From Burkholderiaceae bacterium (GTDB lineage Bacteria > Pseudomonadota > Gammaproteobacteria > Burkholderiales > Burkholderiaceae_C), in the NCBI GenBank assembly GCA_019234815.1, contig JAFALA010000065.1:1-57292 (forward strand): a stretch of 57,292 nucleotides of DNA, in the 5' to 3' direction. The notes below the pieces were generated by a model. That model ran no database searches. It saw nothing but the letters and a program-made list of their open reading frames with translations, and had not been told where the DNA came from. This document shows positions 46,951 through 54,663 of the stretch, one piece after another; position 1 is the stretch's first letter, and each line of letters opens with the position of its first letter. The position numbers and the translations under genes are program-made.

Positions 46951-47847
46951 ATGCGCATGCCTTCCCTGAAATCTTTCCCGACAGCGCTGCTTCTGGCGGC
47001 GCTGATCGCAGCATCGCCTGCTCAGGCCCAAGCGGAGCTCGGCGTCGGCAAGGACGTCGGCGAGCGCAGCTCCTTTGCCAGCATCGTGCCGGCCGAGCAG
47101 GTCGAGGGCATGGCGGCGCAGCAGTACCGGCAGATGCTGGCGCAGACGCAGGCCCAGCATGCGCTGGCGCCCGTCAGCAACGGGCAACTGGTGCGCCTGC
47201 GCGAGATCGCCAAGCGCATCATTGCGCAGTCTCCGGCCTGGAATCCGCGCGCGCGCAGCTGGCATTGGGAGGTGAACCTGATCGGCAGCCCGCAGCTCAA
47301 CGCCTTTTGCATGCCGGGCGGCAAGATCGCCTTCTACTACGGCATCCTGGACAAGCTGCAGCTCAGCGACGACGAAGTCGCCATCGTGATGGGCCACGAG
47401 GTCGCGCATGCGCTGCGCGAGCATGTTCGCGCGCGCATGGCCAAGGAGCAGGCCACGCGCCTCGGCACGGGCGTGGTGTCGGCCGTGCTGGGCTTGGGCT
47501 ATGCGGGCGACATGGCGCTGCGCATGGGCGGCCAGTTGCTGACGCTCAAGTTCAGCCGCCACGACGAAAGCGAAGCCGACCTGGTCGGCCTGGAGCTGGC
47601 GGCGCGGGCCGGCTACGACCCGCGCGCGGGCGTCACGCTGTGGCAGAAGATGATGCAGGCCGCCAAGGGCGCGCCGCCGCAATGGCTGTCGACCCACCCG
47701 GCCAGCCCGACGCGGATCGCCGATATCCAGGCGCATCTGCCCGAGGTCATGCCGCTGTACGCGCGCGCCGACAAGCCGGCGCAGCATTTCGAACTGGCGC
47801 CGCCGCTGCGCAAAAAGGCGTCTACCAACGCGCCGGCAGCGCCTTGA
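46951..47847 (+). CDS. Secreted M48-family zinc metallopeptidase
   Basis: A 298-aa exported peptidase. It has a signal peptide (residues 1-28, ending AQAQA) and the zinc motif HEVAH at residues 149-153, with the third ligand in the ESEADLVGLELAARAGYDP segment. That combination is typical of M48 proteases of the BepA/LoiP kind that control outer-membrane protein quality. STHPASPTRI near the C-terminus is also conserved. It lies 5 bp after the AmpG-like gene. Its last 26 bp overlap the convergent Crp-like gene. Confidence 0.9.
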   Translation: MRMPSLKSFPTALLLAALIAASPAQAQAELGVGKDVGERSSFASIVPAEQVEGMAAQQYRQMLAQTQAQHALAPVSNGQLVRLREIAKRIIAQSPAWNPRARSWHWEVNLIGSPQLNAFCMPGGKIAFYYGILDKLQLSDDEVAIVMGHEVAHALREHVRARMAKEQATRLGTGVVSAVLGLGYAGDMALRMGGQLLTLKFSRHDESEADLVGLELAARAGYDPRAGVTLWQKMMQAAKGAPPQWLSTHPASPTRIADIQAHLPEVMPLYARADKPAQHFELAPPLRKKASTNAPAAP

Positions 47848-48496
47848 TCTTCTGGTAGCGGCCGCGGCCGGCGCGCACCAGGTAGCCGCCCGCCTCCAGG
47901 CCCTTCATGAGCTTCGAGACCATTTCGCGCGAGCAGCCCAGGCGCTGCGCCATGGCCTGGTGGGTCACGCGCTGCAGCAGCACCGGATCTTCCGGGTGCT
48001 GGTGGCGCGCCTCCTCGTCGAGCAGGGCCTTGAGGCGCTCGTACACGTCGCTCAGCGCCAGGGTCTTGATCGACTGCATCGCCAGCCGAGTGCGCTGGAT
48101 CGACTTGTACAGCCAGGCGGTGGCGAACTCGGGATGCGCCTCCATGTGGGCCAGCACCGACACGCGCGTCAGGCGTATGCAGTGGCAGTCGTCCATCGCG
48201 ATCACGTTGGCGCAGTGCAGGCCGCCGTCCAGGCAGGTTTCGCCCACGTACTCGCCGGGACCGAAATGCGCGTAGGTGATCTCGCGGCCGCGGGCGTCGT
48301 TGCTGAAGGCCCGCAGCAGGCCGATCTGGATCAGGTAGACGCTGTCGCCCCGGGTGCCCTCTTCGATCAGCAGCGTGCCGCGCCTGTACATGCGGGTGAT
48401 GCCGCGCGCCGCCAGGCCCTGCAGATAGGGCGGCAACTCCGGGAAGGCTTCGGCGCCCGGTTCGGAATGTGCCAGCATGCGCTCGGGTGTGTTCAT
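47822..48496 (-). CDS. Crp/Fnr-family transcriptional regulator
   Basis: A 224-aa regulator with an N-terminal cyclic-nucleotide-binding-type beta barrel (GTLLIEEGTRGDSVYLIQIG, FGPGEYVGETCLDGG) and a C-terminal winged HTH (MAQRLGCSREMVSKLMKGLE). No cluster of N-terminal cysteines typical of iron-sulfur Fnr is present, so it is a Crp-like sensor of unknown ligand. The ATG at 48496 begins MNTPERMLAH; longer frames upstream are not conserved. It is divergent from the Mla-like operon with 64 bp between starts and may control it. Confidence 0.88.
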   Translation of the reverse strand: MNTPERMLAHSEPGAEAFPELPPYLQGLAARGITRMYRRGTLLIEEGTRGDSVYLIQIGLLRAFSNDARGREITYAHFGPGEYVGETCLDGGLHCANVIAMDDCHCIRLTRVSVLAHMEAHPEFATAWLYKSIQRTRLAMQSIKTLALSDVYERLKALLDEEARHQHPEDPVLLQRVTHQAMAQRLGCSREMVSKLMKGLEAGGYLVRAGRGRYQKIKALPARW

Positions 48497-48560
48497 GAAC
48501 TGAAGGCCCTTGGCGAAAAAGCTGCTGCATATTAGCAGCGGCCTGTGTTGCAATTCAAAC

Positions 48561-49715
48561 ATGAATGTGCCGTCTCCAAGCGCCGCCACCCTGAGCTTTT
48601 GCGATCCGCCCGATGCGCCCGCGCCCAGCGTGCTGCCGCTGGGCCCGTGGACGGCGGCGGGCCTGGGCCGGCGCGAGGTGATCCAGGCCCTGGATGCCGC
48701 GCGCCCGCGCCTGCGCGGCCAGCCGGCCTTGCGCTGGGACCTGCGCGAGCTGGCGCAGCTCGACCACGTGGGCGCGCAATACCTGTGGCACCTGTGGGGC
48801 CGGCGCTGGCCCAAGGCCCTGGAGCTGCTGCCCACGCACCGCCAGCTGATCGAGCGCGTGGCCTGCCTGACGCCGCAAGACCTGGCACCGCCGCAGGCGC
48901 CCATGGGGCAGGGCCTGCTCCAGCAGCCCCTGCTGTTCCTGGGAACGGCCGCCCTCTACGCCTGGCAGCATGCCCAGGACTTCGTGCAGCTGCTGGGGCA
49001 GCTGGTGCTGGACCTGAAGCGCCTGTTCACTCAGCTGCGCGACGGGCCCTGGCGCGACGTCTCGGGCCACCTTTACCAGATGGGCGCCAAGGCCATTCCG
49101 ATCACGGCCCTGGTGGGTTTCCTGATCGGCGTGGTGCTGACCTACCTGATGTCGCTGCAGCTGCGCCAGTTCGGCGCTGACGCCTTCATCGTCAACATCC
49201 TGGGGGTGTCGCTGATCAGGGAGCTGGGGCCCATGCTGGCGGCCATTTTGGTAGCCGGGCGCTCGGGCTCGGCCATCACCGCGCAGATCGGCGTGATGCG
49301 GGTCACCGAAGAGCTCGACGCCATGCGGGTGATGGGCATCCCGCACGGCTACCGGCTGGTGATGCCGCGCGCCATCGCGCTGGCCGTGGTGATGCCGCTG
49401 ATCGCGCTGTGGACCACGCTGATCGGGCTGTTGGGCGGCATGCTGGCGGCCAATGTCTCGCTGCAGATCACCGCCGCCTATTTCATGAACGCCCTGCCGG
49501 GCGCGGTCAAGGTGGCCAATCTGTGGCTGGCGATGGGCAAGTCGGCGGTGTTCGGGCTCCTGATCGCGCTGATCGGCTGCCACTACGGCCTGCGCGTGGA
49601 GCCCAACACCGACAGCCTGGGGCACGGCACGACCTCCTCGGTGGTGACGGCCATCACCATGGTGATCCTGGTCGACGCCCTGTTTGCCATCCTGTTCAAG
49701 AACCTGGGAGTCTGA
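48561..49715 (+). CDS. MlaE-type ABC transporter permease with N-terminal STAS-like domain
   Basis: A 384-aa permease. The first 100 residues resemble a STAS domain (LRGQPALRWDLRELAQLDHVG), followed by the MlaE family core with GAKAIPITALVGFLIGVVL, LIRELGPMLAAILVAGRSGS and RVTEELDAMRVMGI. Around five or six membrane segments are present. With the ATPase, MCE protein and lipoprotein downstream it should form a phospholipid transporter at the inner membrane. Fusions of STAS and MlaE occur in other proteobacteria. The ATG at 48561 begins MNVPSPSAA. Confidence 0.9.
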   Translation: MNVPSPSAATLSFCDPPDAPAPSVLPLGPWTAAGLGRREVIQALDAARPRLRGQPALRWDLRELAQLDHVGAQYLWHLWGRRWPKALELLPTHRQLIERVACLTPQDLAPPQAPMGQGLLQQPLLFLGTAALYAWQHAQDFVQLLGQLVLDLKRLFTQLRDGPWRDVSGHLYQMGAKAIPITALVGFLIGVVLTYLMSLQLRQFGADAFIVNILGVSLIRELGPMLAAILVAGRSGSAITAQIGVMRVTEELDAMRVMGIPHGYRLVMPRAIALAVVMPLIALWTTLIGLLGGMLAANVSLQITAAYFMNALPGAVKVANLWLAMGKSAVFGLLIALIGCHYGLRVEPNTDSLGHGTTSSVVTAITMVILVDALFAILFKNLGV

Positions 49716-49718
49716 GCG

Positions 49719-50540
49719 ATGCCGTCGTCTCCCGATCAAGCGCCGGTCCAAGCACCAATTGTCGACATCCGCGGCCTGTGGACCATCTTCGGCCAGGGCA
49801 GCCAGGAGGTGGTCATCCACCGCGACCTGAATTTTTCGGTCCAGCGCGGCGAGATGCTGTCGCTGGTGGGCGGCTCGGGCACCGGCAAGACCCTGCTGCT
49901 GCGCCAGATGCTGGGGCTGGAGACGCCGGCGCGCGGCAGCATCACGGTCATGGGCGTGCCGACCTCGGAGCTGGCCACCGTGGACGACGGGCATGGCGCG
50001 GCCAGCCGGGTCGGCATGCTGTTCCAGCAGGGCGCCTTGTTCTCGGCCTTCAGCGTGCTCGACAACATCGCCTTTGCGCTGCGGGAGCTGCACGCGTTGC
50101 CGGAAGACCTGATCCAGGAGGCCGCCTACGTGAAGCTGCAGATGGTGGGCCTGGGGCCCGAGCATGCCGACAAGCGGCCGGCGGACCTCTCGGGCGGCAT
50201 GATCAAGCGCGTGGCGCTGGCGCGCGCGCTGATCATGGACCCGCCGCTGCTGCTGCTCGACGAGCCCACGGCCGGGCTGGACCCGCGCGCTTCCGACGAA
50301 TTCTGCGAGCTGCTGCAGTCCCTGCACGACGAGCTGGGCCTGACCATGGTGATGGTCACGCACGATCTGGACAGCCTGTTCGCGCTGTCCTCTCGCGTGG
50401 CGGTGCTGGCGGAGCAGAAAATCGTGGCGCACGGGCCGCCGCGCGAGGTGGCCTTGCTGCCGCATCCTTTCATCCGGGAGTTCTTCCAGGGCGAGCGGGG
50501 GCGGCGCGCCATGCTGGCGGAACCTGCTTTCAAGGAGTGA
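49719..50540 (+). CDS. MlaF-type ABC transporter ATP-binding protein
   Basis: A 273-aa ABC ATPase. Walker A is GGSGTGKTLLLR, the signature is LSGGMIKRVALA (the variant LSGGM is usual for MlaF-like members), and Walker B is LLLLDEPTAGLDP. It starts 3 bp after the permease gene and 4 bp before the MCE gene. It would power lipid transport through the permease. Confidence 0.93.
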   Translation: MPSSPDQAPVQAPIVDIRGLWTIFGQGSQEVVIHRDLNFSVQRGEMLSLVGGSGTGKTLLLRQMLGLETPARGSITVMGVPTSELATVDDGHGAASRVGMLFQQGALFSAFSVLDNIAFALRELHALPEDLIQEAAYVKLQMVGLGPEHADKRPADLSGGMIKRVALARALIMDPPLLLLDEPTAGLDPRASDEFCELLQSLHDELGLTMVMVTHDLDSLFALSSRVAVLAEQKIVAHGPPREVALLPHPFIREFFQGERGRRAMLAEPAFKE

Positions 50541-50544
50541 TCGA

Positions 50545-51528
50545 GTGGAAAACAAATCCCATGCGCTGGCCGCCGGCAGCTTCGTGCTGGCGCTGCTGCT
50601 GATGCTGGGCGGCCTGGCCTGGTGGCTGATGCGCGACAAGGGCAGCTACCACGTCTGGGAAATGTCCACGGCCGACAGCATTGCGGGGCTGCAGGTGCAG
50701 GCGCCGGTGCGCTACCGCGGCGTGGCCGTCGGCAAGGTGGCGCGCATCGGCTTCGACCCGGAGGCCTCTGGCCATGTGCTGATCCGCATCACGGTCGAGG
50801 ACGACACGCCGCTGAGCAACAAGACCTTTGCGACGCTGTCCTACCAGGGCGTGACCGGCCTGGCCTACGTGCTGCTCGACGAGGCCGAACAGCCGCACGA
50901 GCCGCTGCCCCCGAGCCCGGACGGCGTGCCCCGGCTACCGCTCGACACCTCGCAGCTGAGCAAGCTGACCCAGGAGATCCCCGAAGTGATGGCCCAGGTG
51001 ACCGACGCCACGCGCCGCGTCAACCAGCTCCTGTCGGACGACAACCAGAAGCGCGTCTCCCGCGCCCTGGACAACATCGGCACGGCCGCCAGCCGCTTGG
51101 CCGAGCTGAGCACGACACTGGACCACACCGTGCAGACCCAGCTCGACCCGGCGCTGGCCAGCGTGCCGGGCGTGGCGCAGTCGGCCACCCGCACCCTGCA
51201 AAGCGTGCAGAACACCGTCACGCAGATGGGCGCCTTGACGGCCGACATGCAGCAGACCTTGCGCCGCATCAACGAGCCCCAGGGCGTGCTCGACAGCCTG
51301 GCGCAAACCAGCGGCCAGCTGCTGCTCACCACCCAGGCCGTGCAGGCCCAGACTCTGCCGCGCCTGAACCGCGTCAGCGACGATGCCGCGCACGCGGCGC
51401 AGCAGGTGGGCCGGCTCGCCAACGATGTGCGCGAGCAGCCGCAGGCGCTGCTGTTCGGACGCGGACCGACGCCGCCGGGTCCGGGCGAAGCGGGCTTTGT
51501 CGCCCCGGCACCTTCCACGCCACGTTGA
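50545..51528 (+). CDS. MCE-domain (MlaD-type) protein
   Basis: A 327-aa protein with an N-terminal transmembrane helix (LAAGSFVLALLLMLGGLAW), one MCE domain (about residues 38-115, with ADSIAGLQVQAPVRYRGVAVGKV) and a long helical C-terminal part. In MlaD-like proteins the MCE domain forms a hexameric ring that shuttles lipids across the periplasm. It starts with GTG after GGAG at 50534-50537. It lies 4 bp after the ATPase gene. Confidence 0.92.
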   Translation: MENKSHALAAGSFVLALLLMLGGLAWWLMRDKGSYHVWEMSTADSIAGLQVQAPVRYRGVAVGKVARIGFDPEASGHVLIRITVEDDTPLSNKTFATLSYQGVTGLAYVLLDEAEQPHEPLPPSPDGVPRLPLDTSQLSKLTQEIPEVMAQVTDATRRVNQLLSDDNQKRVSRALDNIGTAASRLAELSTTLDHTVQTQLDPALASVPGVAQSATRTLQSVQNTVTQMGALTADMQQTLRRINEPQGVLDSLAQTSGQLLLTTQAVQAQTLPRLNRVSDDAAHAAQQVGRLANDVREQPQALLFGRGPTPPGPGEAGFVAPAPSTPR

Positions 51529-51544
51529 ACGAAAGCTTGTTTCC

Positions 51545-52210
51545 ATGAAGAAAAACTCTTTGCGCCGCGCTCTGCCGGGGCTGGTCCTGGCCCCGATCTT
51601 CGCGGTGGGCCTGAGCGGCTGCGTTTCGCTGGCGCAGCATCCGGTGCAGCCCGCGGTGTACGACTTCGGGCCCGGTGATGCGCCCGCCGCCGGCCAAGTC
51701 GCCGCGTCGCCACGCATGCCGCTGATCCTGGGCGAGATCGAAACCACGGCGCTGCCCGAAGGCACGGCGATGCTGTACCGCCTGGCCTATGCCGACGGCC
51801 AGCAGCTCAGGCCCTATGCGCAGGCGCGCTGGAGCGTGGCGCCGGCTGAATTGGTGCGTCGAACCCTGCACGAGCAGCTGAGCCAGCGCCAGCCGGTGCT
51901 GACGCCGCAGGACGGCGCGGTGCTGCACGATCCGGGCAAGCTGCAGGCCTTGGTGCTGCGGCTCGAGCTGCAGGACTTCAGTCAGGTGTTCGACGGCCCG
52001 GCGCAAAGCCATGCCTGGCTGCGCCTGCAGGCCACGCTGTTCAGCCGCGGCGGCACCAGCGGCGAGGTGCTGCTGGCGCAGCGCCAGTTCGTCGCGGCGC
52101 AGGACGCCGCCAGCGCGGACGCGCAGGGCGGGGCCAAGGCCATGGCGCAGGCCTCGCGCCAGCTGGCGCAAGACCTGTCCAGCTGGATCGCACCGTTCGC
52201 CCAGCCCTGA
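51545..52210 (+). CDS. ABC-type transport auxiliary lipoprotein (PqiC-like)
   Basis: A 221-aa lipoprotein. The signal peptide ends in the lipobox VGLSGCVSL, with the acylated cysteine at residue 26. The body resembles the ABC transport auxiliary lipoprotein family, which forms the outer-membrane part of MCE transport systems (compare PqiC). It follows the MCE gene by 16 bp and ends the operon; its stop is 19 bp from the convergent LuxR-type gene. Confidence 0.85.
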   Translation: MKKNSLRRALPGLVLAPIFAVGLSGCVSLAQHPVQPAVYDFGPGDAPAAGQVAASPRMPLILGEIETTALPEGTAMLYRLAYADGQQLRPYAQARWSVAPAELVRRTLHEQLSQRQPVLTPQDGAVLHDPGKLQALVLRLELQDFSQVFDGPAQSHAWLRLQATLFSRGGTSGEVLLAQRQFVAAQDAASADAQGGAKAMAQASRQLAQDLSSWIAPFAQP

Positions 52211-52229
52211 GCCGGGCGGGGCAGTGGTC

Positions 52230-52967
52230 TCAGCGCACGTCCATGCGCAGCGCCGACATCAGCGGCGGCAGCACCGCCAGCTGGCGCATCAGCTCGCCGA
52301 TGCTTTGGGCGCCCGACTTGGAGCGGATGCTCTGGATCTGCGTGCGCACGGTCGAGATCGCCACGCCTTGCAGCTTGGCCACCTCGGCGGGGCGGGCGCC
52401 GTCGCTGAGCGACTTCAGCACCTCGGTCTCGGTCGGCGTGAGGCCGTAGCGCAGCGCAAACCACTGCGCGGCCAGATCGGCGCACAGCTGCCGGCGTTCC
52501 AGCACCAGCAGCACGGCGGCCTGGTTGACCTGGTTGTTCAGCGGCACCACCACCACATTGCGGCGGTGCGTGCCTTCGCCCAGGCGCAGCAGGCAGCGCC
52601 GGCCCTCGGTTTCAGCACGCTGCAGGGCCTCGAAGAACGGCACCTGGTCCGCCTCGTGCACCGGGCGCAGCATGCCGTCGTGGATTTGCACGGGGTATTG
52701 CTCGTCCATGGTGCGGCGCGCCGCCAGGTTGCTGTGCATCAGGGTGCCGAAGCTGTTGACCAGCAGCACGCCGTAGTCCAGTTCCTCCAGGATCAGGCTC
52801 AGCCAGTGCGCGCTGAGCGAATCGGCGCGCCGCCGCTCCTTGTCGAAGGCATGCGGCAAAAACGGATAGCGGTCCGCAAGTGGGTTGGTGTTGAGGTTTG
52901 CATTGGCGCCCTGTCCATAGGGCACGCCGGGCGGCATGCTGTCAGGGGCTGCGTGGTGGTTCCACAT
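52230..52967 (-). CDS. LuxR-type HTH regulator with PAS-like sensor
   Basis: A 245-aa regulator. A PAS-like region covers about residues 50-165 (LEELDYGVLLVNSFGTLMHSN) and a LuxR-type HTH domain fills the C-terminus (YGLTPTETEVLKSLSDGARP, then VAISTVRTQIQSIRSKSG). The start ATG at 52967 is chosen over a GTG at 53003 because GGGAG lies 8 nt upstream of it, and because the GTG sits inside a perfect inverted repeat that looks like an operator. Ligand and targets are unknown; the repeats upstream suggest autoregulation. Confidence 0.87.
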   Translation of the reverse strand: MWNHHAAPDSMPPGVPYGQGANANLNTNPLADRYPFLPHAFDKERRRADSLSAHWLSLILEELDYGVLLVNSFGTLMHSNLAARRTMDEQYPVQIHDGMLRPVHEADQVPFFEALQRAETEGRRCLLRLGEGTHRRNVVVVPLNNQVNQAAVLLVLERRQLCADLAAQWFALRYGLTPTETEVLKSLSDGARPAEVAKLQGVAISTVRTQIQSIRSKSGAQSIGELMRQLAVLPPLMSALRMDVR

Positions 52968-52989
52968 TGGCTGTACTCCCTGGGTAGTG

Positions 52990-53008
52990 GATTCGTGGTT
53001 CACGAATC
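52990..53008. promoter_or_regulatory. Perfect inverted repeat upstream of the LuxR-type gene
   Basis: GATTCGTG (52990-52997) and CACGAATC (53001-53008) flank a GTT spacer, 22 bp upstream of the regulator ATG at 52967. Its position between the likely promoter and the start fits an operator or a leader hairpin. Confidence 0.55.
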
Positions 53009-53071
53009 GCCCAAAGCACAGCCTAACAAGGTCGGTTCCGCGTTGGGCGGGGAATATTCAAGCTTGGGAAT

Positions 53072-53084
53072 GTGAAAAATTCAC
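53072..53084. promoter_or_regulatory. Second dyad upstream of the LuxR-type gene
   Basis: GTGAA and TTCAC flank AAA (53072-53084), about 105 bp upstream of the regulator ATG. On the plus strand a GTTTCTTTTTG run follows, so it could also be a weak terminator for plus-strand transcripts. Confidence 0.4.
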
Positions 53085-53151
53085 GTTTCTTTTTGAGCAT
53101 CCCGCGGGACATGACCTGGGTCGTCGGCGAGCGCTCACTGCATCACCATCG

Positions 53152-53460
53152 TCAAACGGCCAGTGCGAGCGGTTCGATTTCCTTGGCGATGGTCTTGCCA
53201 GCCACCATCTCGGCCACGCGAAGGTCGTATGCGCTTTGCAGGTTCAACCAGCCCTGCGCCTCACTGCCGAAATAGCGCTCCAGCCGCAGCGCCGTGTCCG
53301 CCGACACGCCGCGCTCGCCCTTGATGATTTCACTCAGGCGCGAGTAGGGCACGTGCAGGGCCAGGGCCACGGCACGCACGCTGACGCCCAAGGGCTTGAT
53401 GTAGTCCTCCAGCAGGATCTCGCCGGGGTGGACGGGCCGCATACCGTTCTTGAACATCAT
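53152..53460 (-). CDS. higA: HigA-type antitoxin (XRE-family HTH)
   Basis: A 102-aa HTH antitoxin. The diagnostic N-terminal block is MRPVHPGEILLEDYIKPLG, followed by the HTH (ALALHVPYSRLSEIIKGERG) and the helix SADTALRLERYFGSEAQGWL. Two adjacent ATG codons (53460 and 53457) fit the MFKNGMRPVHPG start. It is the second gene of the pair, 43 bp after higB, the toxin-first order typical of higBA. It should bind the HigB toxin and repress the operon at the upstream palindrome. Confidence 0.92.
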   Translation of the reverse strand: MMFKNGMRPVHPGEILLEDYIKPLGVSVRAVALALHVPYSRLSEIIKGERGVSADTALRLERYFGSEAQGWLNLQSAYDLRVAEMVAGKTIAKEIEPLALAV

Positions 53461-53503
53461 GGACTCCGTTGCTTTGCAGGGGTGTTTCGCCAACCAATCC
53501 GGC

Positions 53504-53773
53504 TCAATGCGGGTCTTCAATCCGGATGTCGTAGGGACCGCTTTCGCCCCATTTGAAGCTCAGACGCCATTGATCGTTGATTCGTACGTGCCAGGCTCCC
53601 CCGTATTCCTTCAGATCGTTGCCGGGCGGCGCTTTCATGAAGTTCAGCGAGGGCGCTGCATCGAGCTGCGCCAACTTGCGCTCGGCGACGCCCTTGATGT
53701 TGACGAATCGGCGGCTCTTGCCTGTGGTGAACAACGCTTCCGTGTCGGGGCACGCGAAAGACTGGATTGACAT
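53504..53773 (-). CDS. higB: HigB-type toxin (RelE superfamily mRNA interferase)
   Basis: An 89-aa RelE-fold toxin that should cleave mRNA at the ribosome. Typical elements are FACPDTEALFTTGKSRRFVNI, AQLDAAPSLNFMKAPPGNDL and the C-terminal NDQWRLSFKW with the key Arg and the following DIRIED strand. It lies 14 nt downstream of an 18-bp palindrome that probably is the operator. It follows the MBL-fold gene on the same strand by 44 bp. Confidence 0.9.
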   Translation of the reverse strand: MSIQSFACPDTEALFTTGKSRRFVNIKGVAERKLAQLDAAPSLNFMKAPPGNDLKEYGGAWHVRINDQWRLSFKWGESGPYDIRIEDPH

Positions 53774-53786
53774 GGGAAGAGATTAG

Positions 53787-53804
53787 CTGTTAACCGGTTA
53801 ACAG
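53787..53804. promoter_or_regulatory. 18-bp perfect palindrome, probable HigBA operator
   Basis: CTGTTAACCGGTTAACAG is its own reverse complement. It lies 13 nt before the higB ATG at 53773 and 13 nt after the stop of the MBL-fold gene. HigA-family antitoxins repress from such palindromes. Confidence 0.75.
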
Positions 53805-53817
53805 TCAATCATTCCCT

Positions 53818-54468
53818 TCACCCAAACCGCCGGTCCGCCACGAAGGGGTTGCTGCGGCGTTCCTCGCCGATGCGGCTTTCCGGGCCATGGCCGGGAATGA
53901 AGACGGTGTCGTCGCCCATGGGCCACAGGCGCTCGGTGATGGAGCGCAGCAGCGTGGCGTGGTCGCCGCCGGGGAAGTCGGTGCGGCCGATGCTGCCGGC
54001 AAACAGCACGTCGCCGACGAACACGCGCTGGGCCGCCGGTGAATGGAACACCACATGGCCCGGCGTATGGCCTGGGCAGTGGCGCACGTTCAGGGTCTGA
54101 TTGCCGATGCTGACCTGGTCGCCGTCGGCCAGCCAGCGCGTCGGCGTGAACGGTTCGGCAGGCGGGAAGCCGAACATCTGGCTTTGCCTGGCCAGGCCGT
54201 CGATCCAGAACTGGTCGCCCGGATGCGGGCCGATGATGGGCAGGTTCAACTCGCGCGCCAGCTGCCCGGTGCCGCCGGCATGATCGATGTGGGCATGGGT
54301 GAGCCACAGGGCCTTGAGGTTCAGGCCCAGGTCCTTGACGGCCGCCTTCAGCACAGGCAGGTCGCCGCCCGGGTCGATGATGGCGGCATCGCGTGTCTCG
54401 TCGCACCAGACGATCGAGCAGTTCTGGGCAAAGGGCGTGACGGGGATGGTCTTGTACTGGAGGGGCAT
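53818..54468 (-). CDS. MBL-fold metallohydrolase (glyoxalase II-like)
   Basis: A 216-aa metallo-beta-lactamase-fold hydrolase. The metal-binding motif THAHIDH is at residues 57-63, with further ligands in HCPGHTPGH, DVLFAGSIGRTDFPGGD and IPGHGPESRIGEE. This set of motifs is close to the YcbL/hydroxyacylglutathione hydrolase group, which cleaves S-lactoylglutathione or related thioesters. It has no signal peptide. It is divergent from the secreted protease gene. Confidence 0.9.
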   Translation of the reverse strand: MPLQYKTIPVTPFAQNCSIVWCDETRDAAIIDPGGDLPVLKAAVKDLGLNLKALWLTHAHIDHAGGTGQLARELNLPIIGPHPGDQFWIDGLARQSQMFGFPPAEPFTPTRWLADGDQVSIGNQTLNVRHCPGHTPGHVVFHSPAAQRVFVGDVLFAGSIGRTDFPGGDHATLLRSITERLWPMGDDTVFIPGHGPESRIGEERRSNPFVADRRFG

Positions 54469-54663
54469 GGGAGGCAGGGCGCTGAAATCAAGGCATCGAA
54501 ACTGCCGTCAATGTATCGGACTTTGCGGTGTTCCATGCGGCGGTCCCTGGCGCTCAACGGCATTGGGGAAACCCAGCATGGCGACCCCCCTTTGGGAGGG
54601 TGAGGCTGGCAGGGCTTCCGTTTGATAATCGCCGCCAGACAATTCGCGTGAAAGTCCTTTCGA

